From NCBI GenBank assembly GCA_945933905.1, contig CAMEQX010000075.1, positions 1 to 6,675 of the forward strand: a stretch of DNA of 6,675 nt, given 5' to 3'. Position 1 is the first letter of the stretch, and each line of letters opens with the position of its first letter. Below, piece by piece: positions 6,176 to 6,675 of this stretch. The position numbers and the translations under genes are program-made. The DNA comes from an uncultured Clostridia bacterium (GTDB lineage: Bacteria; Bacillota; Clostridia; Oscillospirales; Ruminococcaceae). The notes beneath the pieces are model-generated. The model had not been told where the DNA came from. It did no database searches and saw only the letters and a list, made by a program, of their open reading frames with translations.

Positions 6176-6675
6176 ATGAAAACGGTTGTTATCTACAAAT
6201 CAAAGACGGGCTATACAAAGAAATACGCAGAGTGGATTTCCGAGGAGCTCGGCTGCGATATAAAGGAAAACGCACAAATCTCGGATATTCTTGATTATGA
6301 TATGATAATTTGCGGCGGCGGAGTTTACGCAGGCTCAGTAAACGGCGCAAAGGTGATTACAAAGAACCTCGGAAAGCTCTCGGGGAAAAAACTGATTTTG
6401 TTTGCAGTGGGCTCAAACATCGAAGCCGAGGGCAATTCGGCGGCGTTTTGGAGCAAAACTCTCACTGCCGAGCAGCAGGAATACATAGGTCACTTTTTTC
6501 TGCGCGGCGGCTTTGATTTCAGCAAGGTTAAGGGCGCGGACAGGCTGATAATGTCGATGATGAAAAAGCACCTCGAAAATATCAAAAATCCCACGGAGTT
6601 CGACAAGGGCTTTCTTGCGGCTTACAGCGAGCCTGTCGATTTCACCGACAAGAAAAATCTCGCGGAATTGCTTCT
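6176..6675 (+). CDS. Flavodoxin-domain protein, 3' end beyond window
   Basis: A flavodoxin-like FMN-binding electron-transfer protein, open to the right edge (166 full codons seen). The N-terminus MKTVVIYKSKTGYTKKYAEWI has the first strand and the FMN phosphate-binding loop (SKTGYT, 9-14). A second strand DMIICGGGVYAGSV (42-55) supplies the loop expected to stack on the flavin ring, and KKLILFAVGSN (71-81) is the third core strand. This pattern matches the flavodoxin-domain group that includes HemG-like protoporphyrinogen oxidases, with a C-terminal part (FFLRGGFDFSKVKGADRLIMSMM, about 108-130) also seen in that group. HemG activity itself is not established. Members are about 160-180 residues, so only a short tail is probably missing. 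The ribosome site GAGGAG (6163-6168) overlaps the tetR stop codon and lies 7 bases before the ATG, so the two genes are co-transcribed and probably translationally coupled. Expression should follow the TetR operator. Confidence 0.88.
   Translation, partial: MKTVVIYKSKTGYTKKYAEWISEELGCDIKENAQISDILDYDMIICGGGVYAGSVNGAKVITKNLGKLSGKKLILFAVGSNIEAEGNSAAFWSKTLTAEQQEYIGHFFLRGGFDFSKVKGADRLIMSMMKKHLENIKNPTEFDKGFLAAYSEPVDFTDKKNLAELL

Noticed and set aside
1..6675. CRISPR array, tRNA or rRNA genes, insertion sequence ends or attachment sites.
   Set aside because: Nothing with regular direct repeats, tRNA cloverleaf, rRNA core sequence, transposase motif or terminal inverted repeats was seen on either strand.

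Overview
The window looks like chromosomal DNA from a Gram-positive anaerobe of the class Clostridia (a Ruminococcus/Oscillospirales-like gut or rumen bacterium would fit). This is inferred from strong GGAGG-type ribosome binding sites, sigma-A promoters close to consensus (two are TTGACA-N17-TATAAT), moderate GC content and protein sequence style. No database was searched, so the taxon is a guess.

Region 1 (1-2334, minus strand) is one uninterrupted coding region of at least 778 codons that runs off the left edge. I recognise no family in it. It is charged, mostly helical-looking and soluble. It is divergent from region 2 across a 169-base AT-rich spacer.

Region 2 (2504-4456, plus strand) holds a low-molecular-weight protein tyrosine phosphatase, then a response regulator with a diguanylate cyclase output. 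Each has its own extended -10 promoter. The cyclase ends in a second, degenerate GGDEF-like domain. The catalytic domain has lost the arginine of the inhibitory c-di-GMP site, while the dead domain carries an RxxD at the equivalent place. This is the most interesting protein-level observation here. A hairpin with T-tracts on both sides (4471-4503) closes the region and probably works in both directions.

Region 3 (4543-5392, minus strand) is a two-gene unit: an alpha/beta hydrolase followed 10 bases later by a 37-codon ORF. That ORF looks like an internally deleted P-loop ATPase/kinase, keeping the Walker A start and what seems to be the C-terminal tail.

Region 4 (5571-6675, plus strand) is a TetR-family regulator followed 11 bases later by a flavodoxin-domain protein that runs off the right edge. 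Between regions 3 and 4 lie two divergent consensus promoters, each with an operator-like palindrome built on TAACG-AA-CGTT placed over the expected transcription start. The simplest reading is that the TetR protein represses itself, the flavodoxin gene and the hydrolase together, with release by an unknown small molecule.
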